Positions 51,261 to 62,455 of a DNA stretch of 64,000 nucleotides are shown in pieces (within the stretch, counting starts at the first letter, position 1; each line of letters opens with the position of its first letter). Both the position numbers and the translations under genes were made by a program. This stretch comes from Roridomyces roridus (Eukaryota; Basidiomycota; Agaricomycetes; Agaricales; Mycenaceae). The notes under the pieces were generated by a model. The model had not been told where the DNA came from. It did not search any database and worked only from the letters and a program-made list of their open reading frames with translations. Location of the stretch: assembly GCA_029378245.1 (NCBI GenBank), contig JARKIF010000029.1, forward strand, positions 62,001 to 126,000, written 5' to 3'.

Positions 51261-53408
51261 CTAATGGATCTCAGTCACATTCACATCCAAGAAATGGTCA
51301 ATCTCCCGCATAATCTCTTCCTCTTCTCTCACTTCTCCCAAACGCACGCGATCCGCTAGCGCCTTCAAACCCTCGTAAATGAGCGGAACGTCCGCCCTCA
51401 AAGGCACCACCCAAACGCGCGGAGCCGCCTCATCCGCCACGCACAACCCATGCAACTGGGTATATCCCTCGTCCCGCTCCGCCCGCCTCACTACATCAGC
51501 CCACTCCGCACCAGCGCTGCCCACAAGATCCGCAACGCGCTTCGGAAGGTCTCCCACCACATGGACCTTGACAACAGGCGGCGATTTGCAAAAGTCAAAC
51601 AGCGTGAAGAGGATCGGGGGCGTTTGCGAATCGGTTGGGTGAGTGGCGAGGACTCTGACCTGTTGGTTACAGATGGCGCGGCGTTCCTCGAGGTACTTGC
51701 GGTGAATCAGTGTGCGCATAAATGAACGCTCTCTGTGAAAGAGGTTGGAGTCGTCGTCCTCAGCTAGGGGTCGTTTTAGCTAGATCAACATTTGAAGAGA
51801 AGCAATCTCGACCCACCCAAAAGGAGACCTTTGTGAGAGTGGCAAGAGTTACGGTGTCCCGCTTTCCAATCCGTCTTCTGGCATTCTCGAGAACAGTAGT
51901 AAAATGCCTGGCATCCACTGCAGCGCCCAGCCATAGTTTTGGATTCGTTGATACTGCCGCACTGCATAAAAGGTCACTACGTGCGAACAATCAATTGAAT
52001 AACATAAGCTCGATACCTGCAGATTATCGCAAGCCTTGGAAATCAAGAACGAGGGTGAATGGAATTCGTCGAGAGCGTCCAGAAATTCACTGGCAGATGC
52101 GAGAAATTTCTCCCACTCGGCGGATAGTGAATGGTCTTTGAAGGTAGCCCGGGATATCGAGCCCTGGATTTCGTTGAAAGCTTTTTTGAATGCAAGCATC
52201 GGATAATAGTAGACCAAGCCCGTCGGGATGTCCCGCAAGAATGCCTGGACCTGGTCGTGGAGCCTCGTTTCTGCTCGAGAACCACGACTCACGGTGCGGG
52301 GCGTAACGGAGATGAGAGCGCGGAGGATCCCTCGTTGGAGCAGAACAGCTAGCCACATATTCGGTGGCGACGATACCACCATATGTCTAATCAGCAGCAT
52401 ACAGGTGCCGAGGAGCCGCGGCGTATGGGGATCTGCATGTTCGCAGAGGAAGAGGATGGCGCTCAGCAGCTCCTGCTCGAAATTGAGCGTAAAGAGCGCC
52501 GAGAATAGCGGCTGACGAGGCGTGAAGAGCAAATCAAACTCGCCATCCGGGCACCCGCCAGCTCTGGTGACGAAAAGCAGGATATTGCTGAGGTAGCCCA
52601 CGGGATGAGCGTGTTCGGATAACGGCAGCGTGATGATACTGCGCACAAAATCGAGAACAAGTCGTGCGAGATTATCGACAGAGCCTGCTGCCTCGACCAT
52701 CTCTGCCAATAGTTCAGAGTCTGGGCGTGCGTTGGAGGAACCCAGGAACTCTGCAAGAGTGTGGAGCATCAACTTTCGCTCTTCATAGTCTTCTATCAGG
52801 GGCAGGAACGACCAGGCTTTGAGAATGCAGGTCCAAAAGCGTGGGGTCGTCCACATGAGGTCGTATGTCTCTGGATGACCGCGGAACACACGGATGAAAC
52901 GGATCAAGTCGACGTGAAAAGAGACTGCTGGAGTGAGTAAAACTCCGGAAAGATGGTCGCGGTACTGTTGGATGAACTGGAACCACCCCCAGACGCGAGG
53001 CCACAAAGATATGCCGACATCTCCTCCCAGGCAATCGAAATACCCTAGGCCAGCCAGAGAAATCTCCGCACACATGATGTCTTGGGCACATATGATTTCC
53101 CTGGCTCTCCTTGAATCATGGCCTAGTTTCTCGAGCTGCTCCTGGCCCGGAATCATATCGAGGTCAAGGTTGCTGAAGAAAACGGGGAGAAAGGCCAACT
53201 TTTGAGATGTGGGCAACTTGGGAGGGGTATGCATGGCTTTCATTAGAAGTAAGAGATCTGTGTGCCTTCTGGCTTTGGCTACTGCATTCAAGGCGAGGGT
53301 CTGTCGCGATATTTTATCAGACGAAAGGGATGCCACGGCCCACTGGGGTCTTACCTGAGTGGCACTGGGCAGGCGTTCAATATTGCGCATGTGTAGATCG
53401 GGATGCAT
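51261..53408 (-). CDS. MYND zinc-finger protein
   Basis: Multi-exon. The start is at 53408 (MHPDLHMRNIERLPSATQ), joined by an intron at about 53300-53350 to TLALNAVAKARRHTDLLLLMKAMHTPP. A long helical region with armadillo-like character follows (residues about 30-480). The zinc-binding module, interrupted by an intron, reads KACDNLQCGS...AGRCSGCQAFYYCSRECQKTDWKAGHRNSC and matches the MYND Cys/His spacing. The C-terminal part (RSFMRTLIHRKYLEERRAI... to HFLDVNVTEIH) is conserved in basidiomycete MYND proteins. A protein-interaction module; molecular role unknown. Confidence 0.85.
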
Positions 53409-53885
53409 TGATGCAGACGGGAGGAACCGAGATGGGCAAGAGATGGGAGATGGAGTGAAGACGTGGCGTTGTTTGGTTTGTGATTGGATCAGATCCGCTT
53501 CAATCCGTTCCACCACGTTGCCACTGGCACCACGACCTCATGAGTCCTCAGTCATGGCCGGTTGACGCCAAGTTAGCCCCACCAAGTAGAGGGCCTGGCT
53601 CACTTCCTATGCGACGCGGAAGCCACTAGTGTTGGTGGTGCTGCCACATCTACTGGCTGGGTTCTCCCAAAGCCGCCTTGGTAGGCTCCCGCTGCGTTCT
53701 GGGCAATGAAACTCCTCCATCCTGGCGGCGCTCTAAGCTCTTATCCGTGGATGTCCGGCAGTCACGCACCACTGCTCGATCTAGACCCCGCATCGTCTTC
53801 TCTTGAGCGCTCTTCGACCGCAGTACTGATATAAGGCGGCCCCATCTCTCTGTGGGCTTCTTCGCCCTCATTTTCCTCTTCACCA

Positions 53886-56178
53886 ATGCTCAACGTCCAC
53901 CCAACCCAATGGCAAATGCTGAATACCACGGTCGGTGGACGTCTCCAAATTGGACGGCCGTTTTCTCTGCCATGTTTCGGTCTATACAACGGCGATCCAA
54001 TACCAGTGGACGAGCAAGCCTGCACTAAGCTACTGGACAATTACACTTCACCGGAGTTTAGGCTGGAAGCTTCAGTGCTAGCATGAATGTAGGTACAGAA
54101 CACACAAATGCTCATCGATTATGCTAACGCGTCACTTCGAGGTCCAATACGAGACTTGCATGAGTATTGGCTCTAAATGCAACCTCGACCCTGCCATTGC
54201 GATTGATACGACCGGAATCTCCTGCGAGCAGGGCGAAATCTCGCCGTTCTACGTGCGCAGATTCGATTCATTCATTTTCCCGCTCCGCACATATTATCTG
54301 TCAGATAAACGTCCATAAAGCTGCCGATGTTCAAGCCGCATTCGAATTCTCGGCCCAAACCGGCGTCCCTCTCTCCATCAAGAATACGGGGCACGATTAT
54401 CTGGGACGGTCCCGCCGACAGAACTCCTTAGGTCTCTGGGTAATGCGTTTTCTTAGCGTGCTATAATGATATAACCCTCGCACGCATCCTAGACTCACAA
54501 CCTTCAAGCCGTGCGTATCATTTGTGTCCAGAAGGCCTGCCTGAATCCAAGCTAGATGGAGTACCGACCGAACTTCACCCCTTCCGGATGCACGGGATCC
54601 TATCGGGCTATTAAAATCGGAGTAATACTTCATTTCACTGATGACATCTGTCAGTCCGACACGGAATACAGGCCGGCGTAACTTTTGAACAGCTTGACAA
54701 ATTTGCAGACGATAACAATGCGACATTCGTGGGTGCATTCGCACAAACGGTGGGTGCCAGCGGAGGATGGATAATGGTGAGTGGCTTTAACGCTACTTCT
54801 ATCCCTGTTTGACCTCCCTCAGGGCGGAGGCCACAGCGTGCTATCGCCCACGTTAGGACTCGGAGTAGACCGCGTGGCGCGTCCGTTTCATTCTCTTGTT
54901 CCACTCTCGCTGATTCGATACGCAACAGCTTGAAATTAAACTCGTCACTCCGGACGGCGTGTTCCGGACGGTTAACGCGTGTCAAAACACGGATTTGTTC
55001 TGGGCGCTCCGGGGCGGTGGAGGCGGAACATTCGGTGTTGTCCTCGAATCAACTCACCGAGTCGAGGAACGTCAGCCCATCCAGGTGTATGTGCCTTTGA
55101 TCCCGATGCGAGAAACCAATCTGAAAATAGATCTATGTATTAGGATGAGCGTTTCGTTCATACCAAGCTCCACAAGCCTACCCTCCTTCTTTGAGACTCT
55201 GGTCAACAGCTCCGTTCAATGGGCGAACGAGGGCTGGGGGTGGGCACTCGACGCACTATGCGACACAGAAGGGAATCGTCTACGTCAATCCGCGGCTCTC
55301 ACTTGGTGATGCGTCGTCGTCGATGGCTCCACTTTCTGCATGTGCGGCCACCAACAACGGATCCGCTGTGATTAGCACACTCCCTTCGTGGTATGAATTC
55401 TTCCTGCAATTCATAATTTATGACGAAGCGGTGCGTCTTTACCAAGTTACAAATAATATCTCACTGAACTCATGAGAACGCAGTCTGTGGGCCATTCAGG
55501 AGTCTCAGCCTCAAAGCTCTTGCCCAAGACAAAATTCGAATCGATGAAAGGGCGCGCAGAGCTCGTTTCACACCTTGTCGATCAGACTGAACGTTTCGGC
55601 TTCCCCTACATCGGCGTCGTGACCCCCATTTCCTTCGATCACACACCGGGTGCGACCACTGTTACGCCAGCGTGGCGTGATTCTCTGTGGCATGCAAGCA
55701 TAAAGATATCTTCTTGCGCATTCACCGACTTATCCGTCCCCATAGATCGAGGCGTCCTCGCAATGGCCAGCGAATAGCAGCTTGAACACTATCCACGAGA
55801 CATTGGAAACCATGCACGAATTTGGGCACCGCAATTTGACGACACTCGCTGGGCCGCATTCGGGGGTGTATTTCAACGAGGGGGACGTGTATCAGAGTAA
55901 TCATGAACGTGCGTCCTCGTTTACTTGTAGCTGATCGAATTCGTTTCGAAACCGCTTGCTTGCTCCGCGCAGAGGAATACTGGGGCGACAACTACCCGCG
56001 GCTGTTAGCTGTGAAGCAGAAATAGTGCGTCCATCCACCAGCTCTCATTATTTTGTTCGCAAGCTGAAATTCGATAAGCGATCCCATGGGACTGTTGGAT
56101 TGTTGGAGATGCGGTGTGTACCGAATCCCGTACCCCTGTGTTTTCGGCTCATAATTCTTTGACCAGTGGGATGGCTAG
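53886..56178 (+). pseudogene. BBE-like FAD-linked oxidase, probably broken
   Basis: Family blocks are present in order: MLNTTVGGRLQIGRPFSLPCFG, VQYETCMSIGSKCNLD, AADVQAAFEFSAQTGVPLSIKNTGHDYLGRS (FAD-linking His), [111 protein letters not shown]. Two frame changes that no intron explains to my eye (about 54065 and 55235), and a TAG shortly after the last motif, suggest a decayed gene. The family catalyses FAD-dependent oxidation of small molecules. Confidence 0.72.
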
Positions 56179-56987
56179 GCCCAGCGGCGTTTCCGTGTTA
56201 TCCGAGAGTGGATTGATTTTGGGGAAACTTAGCTTATCGAGTCTCCTGATGAATGTACAAAAAAAGAGTGAAGCAAGTACATACGCCCATTTTATGGGCT
56301 GGGACTTGAATCGAACAAACAAACCACGCCCTAGGATGATGGACGCGAAGCGGTGACGGGTAAGCTTAAACCGCGGATAATTAATCATAAGTAGTGCCGC
56401 TGCAGAGACAGATATTGCGATTCAACCAGGGTCACGTGAATCACAGTTGACTTTCGTGATCCCGTATCCCGATTATTATGGATTCTAATGGAAGGTCAGA
56501 CAGTAGCGGTTAGCTCGGGCTTCATTTACAGACTTTCTCAGGCTATCGCCAACTCCGCGAACATATCGGGGATTTACTTTGCTCTGCTTGGCTGCCAAGA
56601 CCGGGCGCAAGATAGATACTTACCGGGAGCCGCCGGATCTCGCGGACACTGAGGTGCCATGGCCAGTCGAGAAATACACATGACAAAAATGGGCTGCCTC
56701 TGAAGTCGAGTTCAACTTGATCCATCGAGTACTTGGCTCCTGTTTGCTAACAAAACCAAGCGTGACATCAATCAGTCACGGTCACACCTCTTGCTTCCTG
56801 CCACCATCTTGCCCCCAGCACAATAATCTCGCCGCTCGCACCCATCACAATGCAGACTCTGAGCCCATTCAATCCAATCCCGATAATCACCGGCTACGCG
56901 TGGATGAGGCATTTTTGAGCGCCGCTGGAGTCGGATTCCGACACTGTCTGGACCAGACCGGGGTAACTAATCATCGCATCCAAGACG

Positions 56988-56994
56988 TATAAAG
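56988..56994 (+). promoter_or_regulatory. TATA box of the laccase gene
   Basis: TATAAAG 44 nt before the ATG at 57032. Confidence 0.6.
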
Positions 56995-57031
56995 TTGCGA
57001 CACTCGGGAAGCATGCCCTCCCGCGGAAACA

Positions 57032-59788
57032 ATGCTGGCTTCCTCCCTCCTTCTCGCGGCGCTAGGACTCGTGCCTGGCAGTTACGCTGCTCAGGTCGTC
57101 TTTGATCTCGACGTCGTCAACACGCAACTCGCACCGGATGGTTTCGTCCGAGAGTGAGCACCTATGCGCCTCCACACTGACTCGGATGATATTGAACAAT
57201 TACAGCACCGTCGTGCCAAATGGGACGTTCCCCGGGCCTGTTTTCAAGGTCCAGAAAGGCGACTCGGTGGTCATCCACACGCATAACAAATTGACGGATC
57301 CTGGTATGCGGCGAAGTACCTCGATTGTAAGTAGCAATCACGACAGGAGGCCGCTCGCTAATACCCACCCTCAGCATTGGCACGGCTTCTTCCAAGCTCG
57401 GACTTCGGGCATGGACGGTCCTGCCTTCGTCAATCAATGCCCGATCGCGCCCAATTCGACTTTTGACTACGTGTTTGACACGGCGGAGCAGACCGGAAAG
57501 TGAGCCAGTCTCTCGTTTCTCTTGTCTTTGACTCAGTGCATTCGTAGCTACTGGTACCACTCTCACTTGTCCACGCAATACTGCGATGGTTTGCGCGGAG
57601 CCTTCGTGGTGTACGGTGAGAACAGAACTTTCTGGCGTTGGATGGATTCGCCCGTGCTGATCTCAGGACTCCAGATCCCAATGACCCGCTGAAATACCTC
57701 TAGTACGTTCTGAGATGGCCGATGCTTTCGTGAGAAGTACTGATTTCACTCCAGCGATGTGGACGACGATAATACCATCATCACTCTGGGCGAATGGTAT
57801 CGTGAGTTCCAGATTTTAAATTCCCGCTTGGTGGTTTCTGACGCCTGTTACAGACAACTTGGCTCCCAACGGTGCGTATCAATTACAACGACTACATCCC
57901 AGGCCTCCCCCGCTGAATCACTTGTCTTTTCAGTCACCAATACATTCCTCGAATCCACGATCATCCCGTAAGTAGATCAATCACGACTGGGCGCCGCTAC
58001 TGCGCGCTGACAGAACCTGCGTTCCAGCATCATGGATTCCGGTACGTGGTTTCAAATAGCCCTGATTTGTCTTCCCCGGCTCAGATGTGTATTCAGTCCT
58101 CATCAACGGCAAAGGGTTCGTACATACCAGAGTGTCCACAAGTTTGTAGTTGAACTGACCATTTAGGCGATATAACGGAGGCCTCGACGGTATTCTCTCT
58201 GTCTCTCTCAAAAGCGCCAAGTTTTTGATTCCCTGCCAGTTCCATATGCTGTGATAACGGTCAAGAAGGGTCTGCGGTACAGGTGATTCGAGTTTCAATC
58301 CCGCAAGAATAACTTCACAGTATTGAAACGCGGGATTCAATCAGGTTCCGGGTATTCTCCCTTTCGTGTCGGCCGTTCTTCACGCTCTCGTTCGATAACC
58401 ATACCTTTGGTACGTCCATGCTCCCTGAGGGTGGCCGTTGGCTTAGAGTCTTCAAATAGATGTGATGGAGCTTGACGGTGTGGAACACGACCCCGTGTCG
58501 TTCCAGAATGCGGACATCTACGCCGGTCAGCGTCTGTCGCTCATCCTCAACGCCACCCAGAGCGTCTCCAACTACTGGGTGGGTTCAACTTCCCCGATAT
58601 ACATGTAGGTCGGTGCGCTGAATGCCAAAACGTATATAGATCCGCGCACCACCGACGGGAGGGAATCTCTCGTCGAACCCCCTTTGTGAGTTATTCCGCA
58701 GTGTGGAATTGACCCACTGACTCTAATATCAACTGCAGTCAACTCGAGCAAGGCTCTCGCCATCCTCCGCTACGAGGGTGCGCCAGAAGTCGAGCCAGGC
58801 CCGGACTCGGTCAATGTGGTTGGCGGCCAGAAGCTGAATGACAGTCTCATGCATGTGCGCGTTTCCTCTCCTTCCACTCCATGTGCCGAATCTAACGCAT
58901 CACAGCCCATCGCCTCTGAGGGACCCGGAAAACTCGGCTCAGGTCCGGCGAACAAGACGATCACCTTGAAAATCTCACAGCCGAAACCGCCCTTGTTTGA
59001 TATCAACAATATCGTGAGTAGATATATATTTGCTTGCCCTGGAGTAATTCAAATATTTCTCAGTCATACGTGTCGCCGTCCCTGCCGGTCTTGTTGCAAT
59101 TGCTCAGCGGTGCGGCGCAGCCCACGGATTTCATGCCCTCGGAACAAGTCATGATCTTGCCCACGAATGCGATCGTGGATGTTGTCATCCCAGATGCAGG
59201 AGGTAAGTTGCTGTTTTGGTTACACAGTTCTCGGGTACTGAAATGAACTTTGCAGCGCATCCGTTCCACTGTACGTCTTGGTCTTGTCTTGTCTCAGAGA
59301 AAAGGAATACTGACGAGTTCAGTGCATGGGCATAACTTTGATGTGAGTCCCTCACGGTTCCCTTCATGCGAGCAAATACTGAAAGGAAACAAACAGATCG
59401 TGCGGGTATCAAACTCGAATGTGACCAACTACGTCAATCCTCCGAGACGCGATGTCGTTCCCAGTGCGTACAATTGCTATTACTTGCCTGAGTAACTCCC
59501 CGCCTGATCTGAAATTCTAGTCAACGGAGGAGAGACTACGTTTAGGTTCTTCACGGGAAACCCCGGCGCGTGGTTCCTCCATTGGTACGTCCCTCCGCGT
59601 CTCTGTCTCCGTGTCCGTGTCTAACAGGTGTCCTCAGCCACATCGACTGGCACCTCGAAGTCGGCCTCGCCGTCGTTTTCGCTGAATCTCCTGCGCTCAA
59701 CATCGCTGGTAACCAGTCGCAGATTTTGACGCCACAGTGGAAAGAGTTGTGTCCGGCTTATGATGCGCTTGAGCCGGAGTTTCAGTGA
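57032..59788 (+). CDS. Secreted laccase (multicopper oxidase)
   Basis: At least twelve introns. Signal peptide [19 protein letters not shown]. All four copper signatures are present: [54 protein letters not shown] (split by an intron) and [18 protein letters not shown] (split by an intron). The position ten residues after the T1 Cys is Leu, as in many basidiomycete laccases. It oxidises phenols outside the cell with four-electron O2 reduction. The middle domain ([67 protein letters not shown]) is also continuous after splicing. No lesion found. Confidence 0.92.
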
Positions 59789-60340
59789 TTTAGAGGGAAT
59801 AATTGACGGGTGCTTACATAGTTGAGATAGACCTTTTTCGTTCGGGTTCCCTCGTTCAGTTAATCCTATAATACTACATCTCCGTTTCTGATACTCTACG
59901 ATCGGATTCCACGAGCGGCCCCACCGCCTCACGGTGGCGCTATACAGCTGCTGTTAAATGGTTGGGACAGCCTACCATTCACCGTTCCGTACCCTCTTTC
60001 GTAAGGCTTATCTACACAGATACCAGCGTGCTCGAATAGTAAATTGCGCGGGTGGATGAAGTCATCCAATGGCCCATTTCGCGCGAGGCATCGCGGGTGG
60101 GTATGCCATTGCCATGAGGATGAGAGTACGATCGGAGCGAGCTAATTAAAACTGGACGTGCCTGGAAGTGACTTGTGAGTGCCAAGCGAATTCCATTCCA
60201 TTCCATTAGCAGACTACAAGCGGACTATACAGACGAAGTACACAAGATTACAAACGCAGCGGAGGAGATAACAACTAATACTTGGACTTGCATATTGTGT
60301 GGGAGGTCATCGGGCAACGCGCACCGCACGCACGCCGGAT
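59789..60340. other. Convergent intergenic region
   Basis: 3' flanks of laccase (plus) and the DUF6699 gene (minus). No gene seen. Confidence 0.4.
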
Positions 60341-61131
60341 TCACGCCAGGTGGAGCCGCCACACTCCAGGCTTGCTGGTGGCCGAAATCCCACGGAAACC
60401 ATTCCAGCCCATTAAAAAGTCGATTCTCTGGGCCAGCGTAAGTCTCAAGACAAAGAAGTAGTCTATCAGTGAAGCGAGTGCATGATACATACCTTGACGC
60501 CCTGCGCCTTTTCCTCCGCATATTTAGCCAAATTGCCATTCCGTTTGCACCGACGGTAGCGTGACCTGTATGCATCCGCCGCCCGACCCATGAGTTCCTC
60601 CGATCCCAGCGTGCGGAACTCGGCTGGTGTGACGTTGGCGCGCAGCGCCCTGTGAAGTCCGTTGAGCACGTCTGATACCGTGACGGTGCGTTCGTTGGCT
60701 GTAGGTTCGATGGTGATCGACCATGGGAGATGTGGTGTGTGGAGTGTGAGTGCCGCCTGCGGCGGGGATACGGCGGGCTCGAGCATGCGAGCGGAGGTGA
60801 TGCCGTGGTAGTGCGTGGATATGGACGACGGGGGAAGTGAGACGTCGTAGTTGAGCAGTGGGGAGTCCGAGTGTTCAAGGAGTGCGTGTGCCTGGTGAGT
60901 GGTACTAGTCGTGGTCTTTGCTTTTGCCTTTGCCTTTGGCTCGGGCAAGCAAAACTCGTACGGCGTGGGCCCGGGGAGGGTGGCATATGCGGGAGTGGGC
61001 GGGGTAGCTGGGCCAGAGGAGGATGTTTTGGATGACACGGAGAATGTCAGCCCGGGAACGGGAGGCGACGGGGGGTAGAAAGTATCCGCGCCGGAGAAAT
61101 GAACGTGTCTGCCTCTGTGTCTGCCTGGCAT
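60341..61131 (-). CDS. DUF6699 family protein
   Basis: Two exons (60493-61131 and 60341-60427; 726 nt) give 241 residues. The N-terminal 75 residues are Pro/Ser-rich with a KAKAKAK stretch. The conserved domain follows: LLNYDVSLPPSSI, LEPAVSPPQAALTLHTPHLPWSITIEP, VTVSDVLNGLHRALRANVTPAEFRTLG and the second-exon block RIDFLMGWNGFRGISATSKPGVWRLHLA. This domain is largely restricted to basidiomycetes. Its function is unknown and no catalytic motif is visible. Confidence 0.85.
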
Positions 61132-62455
61132 GGGTCGGGGTCGTAAGTGTCGTGTCGGTCGGGCACTGCCACGTCGGGGGCAAGACGAAACGAGCGACGA
61201 GACGATGGCGTAGCGTGCGTATTTATGCAGATGAGAGATATTTGAAACTGTGGGGCCAATCAGCCTCGTGGAGAGCTAGCCCATATTAAGACGAGGAGAA
61301 ACAGCTGGAAGTAGTCGCCGAGGGAAACCCTTGACGTGATTGATCTTCATGCATCTGGAGCCGAAGGGATGAGACACCAACGGAGACTCTATCCGCGTCC
61401 CGTCTGTGGGTCCAAATGACAAGCGGGACATAGGTACTGTCAAATTGCTGCATCCGCGGCGAATAGAGGCCCTAGGATGCCTGCGAGAAGCGCGGTGCAT
61501 CAGGAGGACGTCATAAGTAGACGTACTTCGAGCTGTAGAGATCGAGAGCACGGGGTCGCTGGCAGACTCCGGTGGGAGAGTCGAGCGCTAAAAGTAGAGG
61601 ATGGGAGCGCTGCCTCGTGTTTTCGTCATGCCAGTGCTGTAGGCAGCAGCCATGAAAGATTATCCTCTCCACAGACAGTGACGACGGGTGGAGCGGGAGA
61701 TATTAAGGGACGGGAGACCGTGCGGGCTGCCACGTACACGACGCTCCAGGATCCAAAGCCAAGGAGAGCATCGAGCGAGCCAGTGATCGAGCCAGGCTCA
61801 CGGGCGCAGGGAGAATGACGAGAAGAAACAAAGAGGATGGTGGTGAAAAAGCAAGGTGGTATTATTAGGTAATCGATCAAATGCCAAACTTCTGCCAAAC
61901 ATCACGCTTTTCGACTCACCTCCATGTCCCTTTTCCTGCGAGCGCAAGGGCCATTTGAAGATGCACCGCTAATTCAAGGCCACGTCTCTGTCGATCAGGC
62001 TCTTCTCAGCGACCGAGTCTCGCCAGGTGGACCTGCCTTCTTGAGCATCTCCCATCCCACGTCGACCCGCTGGCAGACGCGCAAATCCAGAGTTTCGGGG
62101 TGAAATTCTGCAATGAATCCTGTCCTGGCGCTCGGCCAAGGCCCGAACATGAAAATCGGAACTTCATTGTACGTATCATTGTGAATTACTTCGGGGATCT
62201 TTCCATTTCCTGCCCGCGGCGCGACGCGCCCCTGCTGCCCTCCGTGCAATACATTTCTCACCCTGAAGGAGAATAATAATCGCACGCTTCATTTATCCTT
62301 GTGGCTTATCTTACCCAGTAGGTTGGCATTCCCGCCTTATCCGAAGCATAACGCGCCTTTCCCACGCGACCGTGATGCGGCTAATGACATTGCAAGACTA
62401 ATCCCAGGCTAATCCGCTTCCTGCTCCCCACCACGACTTCTCCCAGATTCCCACT
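61132..62455. other. Divergent intergenic region, no supported gene
   Basis: 1.3 kb between the DUF6699 gene and the permease. A 96-codon open frame at 61995-62285 (minus) reads somewhat protein-like (EVIHNDTYNEVPIFMFGPWP) but begins with GTG and matches no family I know. Confidence 0.4.

Noticed and set aside
53886..59788. Secondary-metabolite gene cluster (oxidase plus laccase)
   Set aside because: No backbone enzyme (PKS, NRPS, terpene cyclase) or tailoring P450 nearby. The oxidase looks broken and laccase is more simply a plant-polymer enzyme.
61995..62285. Minus-strand 96-codon frame (EVIHNDTYNEVPIFMFGPWP)
   Set aside because: It starts with GTG and has no recognisable family, promoter or splice support. 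It could be an exon of an unknown gene, but evidence is too thin to call.
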